Below, one piece after another: positions 40,582 through 48,199 of a stretch of DNA of 64,000 nt; position 1 is the stretch's first letter, and the number at the start of each line of letters is the position of its first letter. The notes beneath the pieces are model-generated. The model did no database searches. It saw only the letters and a program-made list of their open reading frames with translations, and was not told where the DNA came from. The DNA is from PALSA-129 sp050014595 (GTDB lineage: Bacteria > Acidobacteriota > Terriglobia > Bryobacterales > Bryobacteraceae). The DNA lies in contig JBEKDA010000008.1 of the NCBI GenBank assembly GCA_050014595.1, positions 62,001 to 126,000 on the forward strand, in the 5' to 3' direction. The translations under genes and the position numbers were made by a program.

Positions 40582-41465
40582 TGGCTATCGAGACGGAAAT
40601 CGGATGGTGTGATTCATCGGTCAACCCGGTAGTGGGTTGCGACGGTTGCGAGCTTCACCGGGCCGGATGCGCGGAGAGCCACTGTTACGCGGCCGGACTG
40701 GTAGGGCGATACAAGGGCCTGCCGGGATGGCCGAAGTCCTTCGATGTCCCGGAGCACTTCGCCGGACGGCTCGATAAGGCGATTGGATGGCCGGATCTCA
40801 CGGGGAAGGATCGCGCCGGTAAGCCGTGGCTCAACGGATACCCGCGGCTCATCTTTATGTGCGACCTGGCGGACCCGTTCAGCGAATCGTTGGACCCGGA
40901 GTGGTTGACGCCGTACCTGCCGAAGATGGCGAAATCTCCGCACGTGTACATCATGCTCACGAAGCGCGGGCGCCGGATGCTGTCGTACTGGCAAAAGCAC
41001 GAGATCCCGCGGAACGTTTGGCAGGGTGTGACGGTCACCGGGCCGGAGACGGCGAATCGACTGGACTCGCTGATGGCGGTACCGGGAGCTTCAGTGCGGT
41101 TTGCGTCGATGGAGCCGCTGTTGGGTCCGCCTGTGCGCGGACTCGGGAACCTGGATTGGGTGATCGTGGGCGGGGAATCCGGAGCCGGAGCGCGTCCGAT
41201 GAATCCGCAGTGGGCGCGAGAACTGCGCGACCTGTGTCAGAAGTTGGGCCGGGCGTATTTCTTCAAGCAATGGGGGGGGTGGGTCGGAGGGAGTTGCGAC
41301 CGTAACGGGTGGTTCTATCCGCAGTGCGGGCCGGCTGAGGGACGGTCCGGGACGAAACGCCTGATCGATTGGGGCGGCGGCGTGGCGTCGGACTTCGCCG
41401 GCAAGAAGGGAGCCGGGCGGCTGCTCGATGGGCGCGAGTGGTCGGAAATGCCGAGGATCGCATGA
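40581..41465 (+). CDS. DUF5131 (phage Gp37/Gp68) family protein
   Basis: The 294-residue protein starts 'IETEIGWCDSSVNPVVGCDG' with the family signature G-W-C...N-P-V-x-G-C followed by 'GCAESHCYA'. It also contains 'IFMCDLADPFSE', 'IMLTKRGRRML' and 'DWVIVGGESGAGARPMNP'. These are the conserved features of the DUF5131 family found in many phages. The cysteines look like a metal or iron-sulfur site related to radical-SAM families. The function is unknown, and it overlaps neighbours. Confidence 0.8.
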   Translation: MAIETEIGWCDSSVNPVVGCDGCELHRAGCAESHCYAAGLVGRYKGLPGWPKSFDVPEHFAGRLDKAIGWPDLTGKDRAGKPWLNGYPRLIFMCDLADPFSESLDPEWLTPYLPKMAKSPHVYIMLTKRGRRMLSYWQKHEIPRNVWQGVTVTGPETANRLDSLMAVPGASVRFASMEPLLGPPVRGLGNLDWVIVGGESGAGARPMNPQWARELRDLCQKLGRAYFFKQWGGWVGGSCDRNGWFYPQCGPAEGRSGTKRLIDWGGGVASDFAGKKGAGRLLDGREWSEMPRIA

Positions 41466-41866
41466 CGGCTCCCACGAATGACGAATACGCCGAGATGGCG
41501 CGGGAGCGGCGCGCGGAGTGGGATCGGTCCGTCAAGTGGGCTACCGCGGCGGCGGCGAAGTGCGGGAATCCTTCGACCGTCGCCTTGCTGATGGCGATGC
41601 GCGCGGAGTGGTTTCTGATCGACTTCGAGCAATTCTCGCGGCGCGTCCGGGAGATGACGGCTCGGATGGAGATGGAGCGTCTCACCGATGAGATGGAGCG
41701 CTGTAGCGCACGGTGTACCAAGATCGCGGCGGAAGGGCCGGGTAAGCCGGGACTGGAAGCGCTCCAGCATGTCCAGAGGTATCTCCGGGAAAGCAAGCGC
41801 CGGGATACCTTGCAGGCGCAATACGACGCGGCGAATGCGCGGTGGGTCAAGGAGTTGGGGATATGA
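41462..41866 (+). CDS. Helical hypothetical protein
   Basis: The 134-residue protein is charged and helical ('MRAEWFLIDFEQFSRRVREM', 'MERLTDEMERCSARCTKIAA'), suggesting a coiled coil. It overlaps the DUF5131 and DUF1376 genes by four bases each. No family is recognised. Confidence 0.55.
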   Translation: MTAPTNDEYAEMARERRAEWDRSVKWATAAAAKCGNPSTVALLMAMRAEWFLIDFEQFSRRVREMTARMEMERLTDEMERCSARCTKIAAEGPGKPGLEALQHVQRYLRESKRRDTLQAQYDAANARWVKELGI

Positions 41867-42600
41867 GTCAGCGAGACGTGCCGGAGTGGATGCCGCTGTA
41901 CGTGTACGAGTTCATCGCGGACAGGAATGTCCAGGCGATGGAATTGGATGAGCTTGGGGCGTACTTCCGCTTGATCCTGACTCAGTGGGTGAATGGCAGT
42001 GTGCCGGAGGATCGGCACGAATTGGCGCGGTTGCTCCATCGGGACACGGAGACGATGGAGCGGATCTGGTTGGCGCTGGCGCCGTGCTACAAGGCGCATC
42101 CGGATCTACCTGGAGAACTGATCCAGGGGCGCGTGGAGGAGGAGCGGGCGAAGGCGTTAACCAGGATCGAGGGAAACAGCAAGGGCGGGAAGACCGCGGC
42201 GGAGAGGAGGCGCGGTAAACCGCAAGTCGAGAAGGTGTTGACCGGCGACGGAGAACGGCGCGGGATGGTGGGGCATCCGAACACCGAAGAGGATTGGGAC
42301 GTTGAGCAGGCCTTCGATCAGTTGTGGGAGGCGTACCCGGCAAAGGGGCGCGTCCGCCGGCCGATGTCTCAACAGTACTTCATCGATAAGGTCCGCACAC
42401 GGACAACCTTCGACTTGGCGTTGACGGCCGTCAAGGGCAAGTTTGCGCAGTCGGAGAAGTGGGCGAAGGGGTTCGTGATGGCGCTCCCGGAGTGGATCAA
42501 TCAGGAGTGCTGGAACGAAGATCCGGAGCCGGTGGGAGGAGGCGAGAAGCCGGGAGGTCCTGTGTATCGCAAGTGGGAGCCTCCGAAGCCAACGGAGTAA
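41863..42600 (+). CDS. DUF1376 (YdaU-like) replication-initiation protein
   Basis: The 245-residue protein has 'MPLYVYEFIADRNVQAMELD' and 'LGAYFRLILTQWVNGSVPED', then 'LARLLHRDTETMERIWLALA', the DUF1376 winged-helix pattern. The C-terminal 'AFDQLWEAYPAKGRVRR' and 'ALPEWINQECW' resemble DnaD/O-like replication proteins. It probably loads the DnaB helicase coded just downstream. Confidence 0.75.
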   Translation: MSQRDVPEWMPLYVYEFIADRNVQAMELDELGAYFRLILTQWVNGSVPEDRHELARLLHRDTETMERIWLALAPCYKAHPDLPGELIQGRVEEERAKALTRIEGNSKGGKTAAERRRGKPQVEKVLTGDGERRGMVGHPNTEEDWDVEQAFDQLWEAYPAKGRVRRPMSQQYFIDKVRTRTTFDLALTAVKGKFAQSEKWAKGFVMALPEWINQECWNEDPEPVGGGEKPGGPVYRKWEPPKPTE

Positions 42601-42602
42601 CC

Positions 42603-42857
42603 GTGACGCTGATCAGTATCCACAATTCGGAGGGCTGTATCGGGAGGTGCGACGCGCAATGTTATGACGCGAAGCACCTCGACTGCGATTGCGTGTGCGG
42701 TGGCGCGAATCACGGGAAGGGTGAGGCTCAAGCGATGGCGAACACGATAGCGCACGGCCGGCGATGGTCGCGGGAGTTCGCGGTCCGTGCCGGGACGGAG
42801 GTTCGGGCGGAGGTGGTGGGGGTGGCTGTCGATCAGATGGAGATCACATGGGAATAG
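42603..42857 (+). CDS. Small Cys-rich protein
   Basis: The 84-residue protein has 'GCIGRCDAQCYDAKHLDCDC', 'VCGGANHGKG', a pattern common in mycobacteriophage-like small proteins. It probably binds zinc. GTG 42603 lies directly after the upstream stop. It overlaps the helicase gene. Confidence 0.55.
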   Translation: MTLISIHNSEGCIGRCDAQCYDAKHLDCDCVCGGANHGKGEAQAMANTIAHGRRWSREFAVRAGTEVRAEVVGVAVDQMEITWE

Positions 42858-44161
42858 AAGAGAAAGGCCTGCCGGTAAACGTCGATGCGGAGCGGATGGT
42901 GCTCGGATCGATTCTACTGGATGAGGCGCTCTTGCACGCGGTCCGGCCGCTACTCTCCGCTGATGAGTTCAGCCTGGAGAAACATCGACGGATCTGGCGG
43001 CGCGCGTGCGATCTGTACGACGGCGGCGGCCATGTGGACCGGATCACAATCGCCAATGAACTGATGAAGTTCAGCGAACTTGAGGCGTGCGATGGGCTGG
43101 TTTACCTGGTGTCGCTGGATGACGGGTTACCGCAGTTCCCGAACATCGACAGCTATGTCCAGATCGTCAAAGACAAGGCGATGCTGAGGCGGATCATTCT
43201 CGCCACTCAGAACCTGCAAAATCGATGCCTTGCACAGGAGGAGTCTCCGCAGGCGCTCCTTAACGGACTCGGGAATACGCTGATCGAGTTGGCGCCACAG
43301 GAGTCCGGTAAGGGCCTTCAGAGCATCCAGGAGCTGATAGCCGAGAAGGGTATCGGGACGCTGCTGGCGCCGCGGCAAGCGCACGGAATCGAGATGCCGT
43401 GGAGGTGGCTCGATTACGCGACATGCGGAATGCAGCCGGAGCAACTCTGGTACTTGGCGGGGTACACAAGCACGGGGAAGACCTCGGCGGCGCTCCAGGT
43501 GGGTGTACATGCGGCGCGCAAGGGGACCGGTGTGGCCATCTTCAGCTTGGAGATGGGGAAGATCAGCCTGTTCCAGCGGGCGGTGTACCAGATCGCGCGG
43601 GTTGACTCGGAGCGGGCGAAGCGGAATGCTCTCACGCCGGAGGAACGGGAGAGGGCGCGCGATGCGGTGAATCTGCTCGCGGAGTTACCAATCTACTTCG
43701 ATGACTCGATGGCGTCCACTGTGCCGGCGATTCATGCGGCCATCCGGCGGGCGAAGCTCAAGGCTCCGATTGGGCTGGTGATCGTGGATTACCTGCAACT
43801 CCTCGGGAACTTGGGGCGGGAACTGAATAGGGCGCAAGCGGTGGGTGCCAATTCGCGCGCGCTGAAGATGGCGGCGCGAGAATTCCAATGTCCGTTCATG
43901 GTGCTCTCACAGTTTAAACGTCCACAGGTTAGCGAGAAGACGGGGGAGGTCCCGAAGCCTACACTGTCGGACTTCAAGGAAAGCGGGGACATCGAGAACG
44001 ATGCGGACGTGGCTTGGTTCATTCACAGGCCGTCCACTCAGGAGCAGGATCAGGTTCCGGTGTCGTTTATCTTGGCGAAGCAAAGGGAAGGGCCGCGGGA
44101 CATCGAAGAGAATTTCTATTTCTTCCCGAAGTTCCAGCGGTTCGATGGGAGGGATGAGTGA
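42848..44161 (+). CDS. dnaB: Replicative DNA helicase (DnaB family)
   Basis: The 437-residue protein has the N-terminal 'AERMVLGSILLDEALLHAVR' DnaB domain, the RecA-type Walker A 'GYTSTGKTSAAL' near residue 204, the Walker B-like 'IGLVIVDYLQLLG', and 'DADVAWFIHRP' near the end. It would unwind the phage fork as a hexamer. It is shorter than E. coli DnaB (471), lacking some linker length. It overlaps both neighbours. Confidence 0.93.
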   Translation: MGIEEKGLPVNVDAERMVLGSILLDEALLHAVRPLLSADEFSLEKHRRIWRRACDLYDGGGHVDRITIANELMKFSELEACDGLVYLVSLDDGLPQFPNIDSYVQIVKDKAMLRRIILATQNLQNRCLAQEESPQALLNGLGNTLIELAPQESGKGLQSIQELIAEKGIGTLLAPRQAHGIEMPWRWLDYATCGMQPEQLWYLAGYTSTGKTSAALQVGVHAARKGTGVAIFSLEMGKISLFQRAVYQIARVDSERAKRNALTPEERERARDAVNLLAELPIYFDDSMASTVPAIHAAIRRAKLKAPIGLVIVDYLQLLGNLGRELNRAQAVGANSRALKMAAREFQCPFMVLSQFKRPQVSEKTGEVPKPTLSDFKESGDIENDADVAWFIHRPSTQEQDQVPVSFILAKQREGPRDIEENFYFFPKFQRFDGRDE

Positions 44162-44382
44162 CGGATCAGGCGTGGAAGGATATCGCGGTCGGACAGCGTG
44201 TGCGGATCATGGGTGGGCATCCGTGGGCGGGGCATTGCGCCACGGTGACGGCCGTCGAGCAGATCCGCGGCCGGGGACTGCTATATCCCAAAGTCGCGGT
44301 GGATGAGGGGCCGGGCGTGCCGAAGGGCGGACATCCGAGCTTCGTAGTGCATCCGTCGCAGGCGGAGCTGATACCGGCATGA
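44158..44382 (+). CDS. Small KOW/SH3-like protein
   Basis: The 74-residue protein has 'QRVRIMGGHPWAGHCATVTA', a KOW-like motif (V-x-I-x-x-G-x-x-x-G-x-x-x-x-V), and a beta-rich rest. The GTG at 44158 overlaps the helicase stop. Possibly a nucleic-acid-binding or transcription-linked factor. Confidence 0.5.
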   Translation: MTDQAWKDIAVGQRVRIMGGHPWAGHCATVTAVEQIRGRGLLYPKVAVDEGPGVPKGGHPSFVVHPSQAELIPA

Positions 44383-45035
44383 CGTGCAAACTGTGCAATC
44401 ACGAGCATGTCGGGAGGTGCGGGGAAAGCGCTCCGAATGCTCAATTCACGTGTGCCTGTCCGGGGGAGTGCCAACACGGAAAGCATCCGGCGTATTGCAA
44501 GGCTTGCAATCCTCCGACGTGCAATGGGAGCGGGAAGCTGGACTGCTACTGCCAGGGGGATCACTGCGGATGCGGATGTCCGCCGGAGTGTCCGGGGTGT
44601 GTCGAGTGCGCGCCGGAGCCGGACCCGGAGGTTCGGTGCGCGCAACTGGAGGCGGAGTTGACCGAGGCGCGGGCGGACGGCGCGAAGCTCCAGGGGTTTA
44701 ACCAGATGCTGGCGGAGCAGGTGCGGCGACTGGAGACCGGCGAATGGTCCGACCGGGACAAGCTGTGGGAGATGTGCCAGGAATACGATAAGCGAATCGT
44801 CAAATACGGCGTGGGTCACCTGGCGATGGCCGCGGCGAAGGCGGATCTCTCGCGGCGGGATCTGACCACGAGCGAGAAGCTGTGCCACTTGCGCTGGATG
44901 CTGGCGGCGATTCCGAACCTACCCACGGACGGGAAGATTAATCGCTGGCTCGGATTCGTTCAGGGCGCGATGTTCGAGCTACGTCTGTACACGATAGATG
45001 AGATGCGGGGACAGGTGACGGAGGCGAAGGGATGA
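44379..45035 (+). CDS. Cys-rich protein with helical C-terminus
   Basis: This 218-residue protein has about 18 cysteines in residues 1-78 ('CKLCNHEHVGRC', 'CKACNPPTCNGSGKLDCYC', 'CPPECPGCVEC'), consistent with several zinc knuckles. A coiled coil follows ('RCAQLEAELTEARADGAKL'). Coupled by overlaps to both neighbours. The role is unknown. Confidence 0.55.
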   Translation: MTCKLCNHEHVGRCGESAPNAQFTCACPGECQHGKHPAYCKACNPPTCNGSGKLDCYCQGDHCGCGCPPECPGCVECAPEPDPEVRCAQLEAELTEARADGAKLQGFNQMLAEQVRRLETGEWSDRDKLWEMCQEYDKRIVKYGVGHLAMAAAKADLSRRDLTTSEKLCHLRWMLAAIPNLPTDGKINRWLGFVQGAMFELRLYTIDEMRGQVTEAKG

Positions 45036-45379
45036 GCGCGGCGTTAGAGAAGCACTTTCGGGTCCGGGAACTCGCTGAGTTGTGGGGGTTCTCAGCCAAT
45101 ACGATTATCAGGCTCTTTGCTTCCGAGCCTGGCGTAATTAACGTGGGGAAGCTGGCAACCGAGAAGCGGCGGTACGTCTCCATCTCGATTCCTGAAAGCG
45201 TGGCTTCACGAGTGCATGAGCGACTCGGTAAGCAACCGCTCAAGACGGCGCTTGCGCGAGGAAACCCACTTCGCGTAATACGTTTCGGTGACCTTAACGG
45301 AGCTATGCCCAAGAAGTCGCGAAACGTCCTCAAGGTTCATGCCGTAGAGCAGCCGGCGGACGGCGAAAGTATCCCTTAG
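45032..45379 (+). CDS. xis: Excisionase-like HTH protein
   Basis: The 115-residue protein has an N-terminal helix-turn-helix, 'FRVRELAELWGFSANTIIRL', followed by a wing ('NVGKLATEKRRYVSISIPES'), as in excisionase/MerR-type proteins. It lies next to the integrase gene but on the opposite strand. The last 174 bases lie antisense to the 3' end of the integrase gene. Its probable role is directionality of recombination, though it could be another regulator. Confidence 0.6.
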   Translation: MSAALEKHFRVRELAELWGFSANTIIRLFASEPGVINVGKLATEKRRYVSISIPESVASRVHERLGKQPLKTALARGNPLRVIRFGDLNGAMPKKSRNVLKVHAVEQPADGESIP

Positions 45380-46375
45380 CCGGTGGGGACGACAATCCTT
45401 AATCTCGGCCCTTTCTCCGAGGGCCTGCATCCTCTCATAGACCGCTTGCGCTAACGGGGCCGGGTCTGATCCGGCTCCGTACCAGAACGGCAACCGCTGC
45501 GACATCCAGTCGCACTGATCGATCCTTGTTTTCAGATCATCGGAAATGTAGACCTCGATGGCTTTCGGCTTTTCGGTGCGTTTGCGTTTCTGTGGCATGA
45601 ACGTGTATGCCCACATCGTCTCACCCTTGGCGAGAAGTTGAGGGTTGAAGCAAACCGCATCTCCTACCCTCATCCCGGTGGCAAGCATCGTTTCCAGGAG
45701 CAGCCGAAAGGTTGCAGGTTTCGCCGCGTATCCGTGCGTTCCTCCATTCAGTTTCCCCGCGTGTTCCAGTATCGTTTCCACCTCGGCATCCGTGTACGGT
45801 TCCTTCTGTTCGTAGACGGCTCTCACTGGTTTCACCTTTTCCACCATCACATCCTTGGTCCACTCGCGGCGGTACGCCATGCGGAGGAAGCACCGAATCT
45901 TGGCATCGGTGGTAGCGCGGGAGGTGGAAGCCATCGCCTTTGGCAGGCCGTCAGTCTTGAAGCTCTCCAGGTGGTCAACCTTGATTTGGTGCATGTAGTT
46001 CACGCCGGAATTCTCCAGGTATCGGAGCAGCCGTTCCAGGGCTAGGCGATGCTGGCTGAGGGTCCGTTCGTCAAGGTCCTGCTCTCGGAGTCTCAGGTAC
46101 TTCTCGATGCACTCGGAAACGGGGAGTCCGCTCACATCCTCGGCGCGTCCCTGGCTCACGAGCGCATCGCGCATCGCTTCCGCTTGCTTGACATCCGAAA
46201 ACCCGGTGGTTTGACGGGGAACGAAATCGCCGGCCGGCGTGCGTCCACGTATCCAGATTTGGCAGTCGCACTCCATCCAGAATTCGCGCTTCTTTTTGGG
46301 AATCCGGCTCTTGTTGACGGGGCAATTCGGGGAGTGGCGCTTGAAGAGGATGAGCGATTCCAGTACACGAGACAT
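45206..46375 (-). CDS. int: Tyrosine integrase
   Basis: The 389-residue protein has an N-terminal domain with a C-x-C pair ('MECDCQIWIRG'), a core-binding domain (about 85-185), and a catalytic domain with Arg236 in 'LATGMRVGDA', His331 and Arg334 in 'PHRLRDT', His357 in 'LLGHSS' and Tyr366 in 'TETYYAKW'. It catalyses integration and excision. It begins 69 bases from the 3' end of tRNA-Gln and reads in the same direction as that tRNA. The ATG at 46375 is preferred to an upstream TTG. Confidence 0.93.
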   Translation of the reverse strand: MSRVLESLILFKRHSPNCPVNKSRIPKKKREFWMECDCQIWIRGRTPAGDFVPRQTTGFSDVKQAEAMRDALVSQGRAEDVSGLPVSECIEKYLRLREQDLDERTLSQHRLALERLLRYLENSGVNYMHQIKVDHLESFKTDGLPKAMASTSRATTDAKIRCFLRMAYRREWTKDVMVEKVKPVRAVYEQKEPYTDAEVETILEHAGKLNGGTHGYAAKPATFRLLLETMLATGMRVGDAVCFNPQLLAKGETMWAYTFMPQKRKRTEKPKAIEVYISDDLKTRIDQCDWMSQRLPFWYGAGSDPAPLAQAVYERMQALGERAEIKDCRPHRLRDTFAVRRLLYGMNLEDVSRLLGHSSVKVTETYYAKWVSSRKRRLERLLTESLMHS

Positions 46376-46384
46376 GACCAAATT

Positions 46385-46400
46385 GTAAAAGTACTTTTAC
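46385..46400. promoter_or_regulatory. 16-bp perfect palindrome upstream of int
   Basis: GTAAAAGTACTTTTAC reads the same on both strands and lies 10-25 bases before the integrase start. It could be an operator or the arm-type site for recombination proteins. No bound protein can be named. Confidence 0.5.
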
Positions 46401-46443
46401 GTGATGTCAAATTGTGCTCGTATCTTATTGGTTTTAAAAGTGG

Positions 46444-46490
46444 TGGCTCCCCGGCATGGATTCGAACCACGATTCACGGCTCCAAAGGCC
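46444..46490. other. Right attachment site (attR) candidate in tRNA-Gln 3' half
   Basis: The integrase gene and the phage genes abut the 3' half of an intact tRNA-Gln. Integrases of this class often cross over within the anticodon or T-arm and 3' end and restore the tRNA. The exact core cannot be set because the left junction is outside the window. Confidence 0.5.
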
Positions 46491-46517
46491 GCTGTCCTAC
46501 CATTAGACGACCGGGGA
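46444..46517 (-). tRNA. tRNA-Gln (anticodon TTG)
   Basis: Read on the minus strand from 46517, the gene has acceptor halves TCCCCGG and CCGGGGA, the discriminator G, an encoded CCA (46444-46446), a D-arm with 'TCTAATGGTAGGACA', an anticodon loop C-T-TTG-G-A and a T-arm 'GGTTCGAATCC'. Length is 74 bases. It is the probable prophage attachment site and remains intact. Confidence 0.95.
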
Positions 46518-46576
46518 ATGGATGAGGAAAACTCGCCTTCCCAGTGTAGCGTTTCCGGCTGCGCAGCCGCAACGCG

Positions 46577-47497
46577 TCAGGCGTTTTTCCCCGCGTCCAG
46601 GAAGCTCTGCAGATCGCCCGGGTTCACTTCCGGAAGACCTGGCGCCACGTTGAACAACTTGCCCGCCAGCATCCAGCGCTCCAACTCGTCCACCAGGCTG
46701 AACAGGTGGTCGAACGAATCTACGATGTACAGCAGCGGCTGGTAGTGGTCGATCTCCGCTCCCTGGTTGATCACCCACTCGAGTTGCAGCGGATATCGTT
46801 GCACCTGGTCGCTTTCGATGGAGTGCTCAAGCTCCCCATAAGAACTCAGCAGGCCGCTGCCATAGGCGCAAACGCCCTTCGGCCCGCGCATCAGGCCGAA
46901 CTCCACGGTGAACCAGAAGAAGCGCGAGAAGGCTCGGATAATGCTCGTCAGGCGGCGCGCGCGTTCGGCTTCATCGCGGATCTCCAAGGACATCCGCGCC
47001 ACAGTGTGGGCGCAATCTCCGAACCGCACCAGCGTGTCGGCAAAGGCTTTTTGCGTGTGCATGGGAACATGGCCGGCGACGTCGTGGAAGATGTCCGGCT
47101 CGGGCAAATAGTCCATGCGGCCGGCCGGCCGGATGGTGATGGTGGTGGGGAATTCGCGGCGGCGCAGGCAATCGAAAAAGAGAAAACCGGGCACGTATCC
47201 GCTCACCGGCTTGGCCTGGAAACCGGTCAGCGGCTGCAGGCGGCGATTGATGTCGGAGAGCCGCGGTATGCGGTCCGGAGAGACGTTGAGGGCTTCGAGG
47301 CCGCGCAGAAAGTGGTCGTTGGCGTAGCGTTCCCACCTGGGCTGCATGCGGCTGTAGAGCTTGCGCCAGGCTTCGTGGTTCTCATCCGAATACAGGTCGT
47401 AGGGCTGCTCGATGTACAGCTCGCCGCGGTTGCGGGCCTCTTCCACAAAAGGCGCATGGCCCGTCGTAAGACCAATAGACGAAACCGTTTGCGGCAT
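46577..47497 (-). CDS. phhA: Aromatic amino acid (phenylalanine) hydroxylase
   Basis: The 306-residue protein has 'PDIFHDVAGHVPMH', which supplies the two iron-binding His residues, and 'FFWFTVEFGLMRG', with the third ligand Glu, of pterin-dependent aromatic amino acid hydroxylases. It would convert phenylalanine to tyrosine with tetrahydrobiopterin and oxygen. It lies on the host side of the prophage. A GAGGAGG lies before the ATG. The choice of phenylalanine over tryptophan as substrate is by analogy with bacterial PhhA. Confidence 0.85.
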   Translation of the reverse strand: MPQTVSSIGLTTGHAPFVEEARNRGELYIEQPYDLYSDENHEAWRKLYSRMQPRWERYANDHFLRGLEALNVSPDRIPRLSDINRRLQPLTGFQAKPVSGYVPGFLFFDCLRRREFPTTITIRPAGRMDYLPEPDIFHDVAGHVPMHTQKAFADTLVRFGDCAHTVARMSLEIRDEAERARRLTSIIRAFSRFFWFTVEFGLMRGPKGVCAYGSGLLSSYGELEHSIESDQVQRYPLQLEWVINQGAEIDHYQPLLYIVDSFDHLFSLVDELERWMLAGKLFNVAPGLPEVNPGDLQSFLDAGKNA

Positions 47498-47540
47498 CCC
47501 AAACCTCCTCGCCAGAGTGCTCTATCCCCACCCTAACAGA

Positions 47541-47558
47541 TCTGACAACCTCTGACAA
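47541..47558. promoter_or_regulatory. Direct repeat upstream of phhA, candidate regulatory site
   Basis: TCTGACAA occurs at 47541-47548 and 47551-47558, with a 10-base period on the same DNA face. On the minus strand the copies give TTGTCAGA, and the first could act as a -35 box (TTGTCA) with TAGGGT about 17 bases on. A regulator of aromatic degradation could bind here. Confidence 0.35.
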
Positions 47559-47580
47559 GTGGTGCTACGCGATTTCTTGC

Positions 47581-48084
47581 TTACTTTGGCGAGGTCAGGT
47601 ACTTTTCCGGAATCGCGTTCCCTTCGCGCTCCGAATCCCACAGAATCGTCATGACCTTCCAGACATCGCCGTCCTTCACCAACTGAAAACTGTTGATGCC
47701 GCGGGCAAACGGTTTGTCCCCGGGCGTGCGCCGCGATTCATAGGTGCTGAATACGTGGGCGATATTCCCAAACGTCTCTATCCGCCGCGCTACTTCCGAT
47801 TCGTAGAACGCGTTGGTCTGCATGCTGGCGCCGGACCGCGTCACGTAGTCCTCCACCGTCATCACCGCCGGAGCCGGCCGCCCGCCGGATATCCGAACCA
47901 CGATCAGCCGCGCGCCATCCGCAAACAAACTTCGGAAGCGATCCCAGTTACGCGGCCCCGCTGGCCCAGAGATCACTTCGTAGGTAGCTTTGGTAACGCT
48001 TTCGATGGAATCGCCGTCGGCCGCGCGCACCAGCGGCGATGACATTGTCAATGTCAATCCAAGTACAAACACAGTCAGTCGCAT
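47581..48084 (-). CDS. Exported NTF2/SnoaL-like small protein
   Basis: This 167-residue protein has a signal peptide (residues 1-22, ending VRAADG) and an NTF2-like fold pattern, with 'YEVISGPAGPRNWDRFRSLF' and 'FQLVKDGDVWKVMTILWDSE' as in DUF4440/SnoaL-like proteins. The function is unknown. It lies between phhA and the phosphoesterase gene. Confidence 0.65.
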   Translation of the reverse strand: MRLTVFVLGLTLTMSSPLVRAADGDSIESVTKATYEVISGPAGPRNWDRFRSLFADGARLIVVRISGGRPAPAVMTVEDYVTRSGASMQTNAFYESEVARRIETFGNIAHVFSTYESRRTPGDKPFARGINSFQLVKDGDVWKVMTILWDSEREGNAIPEKYLTSPK

Positions 48085-48199
48085 CCCTGCATGATACCGG
48101 GCCGGCCGGCCCAAAACCACCCCGCGGTGGAGTCCGGCTAGCGGCCTCCCACCCTGCACCCGATTTTCCAGTCATTAAGCTTTGGCACGCGGCTTGCAA

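Larger units (their letters stand above)
1..46490. mobile_element. Siphovirus-type prophage, left end outside the window
   Basis: The stretch carries an ordered set of HK97-type head genes, long-tail genes, lysis genes, replication genes and an integrase, nearly all on the plus strand with start-stop overlaps. The right boundary is placed at the 3' half of tRNA-Gln, because the integrase gene begins 69 bases from that tRNA. No left attachment site is visible, so the left end must lie upstream of base 1. The modules look complete apart from a recognisable CI-type repressor, which may be outside the window or may be replaced by the small leftward DNA-binding candidate near 32.2 kb. Confidence 0.93.

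Noticed and set aside
31737..42434. Two copies of the 14-bp palindrome TTGACGGCCGTCAA (31737-31750 and 42421-42434)
   Set aside because: Both lie inside genes and encode L-T-A-V. Two equal 14-mers in 64 kb are expected by chance, especially with this codon bias.
45621..46045. Plus-strand frames inside the integrase gene
   Set aside because: They are antisense to strongly conserved integrase sequence and are not protein-like.
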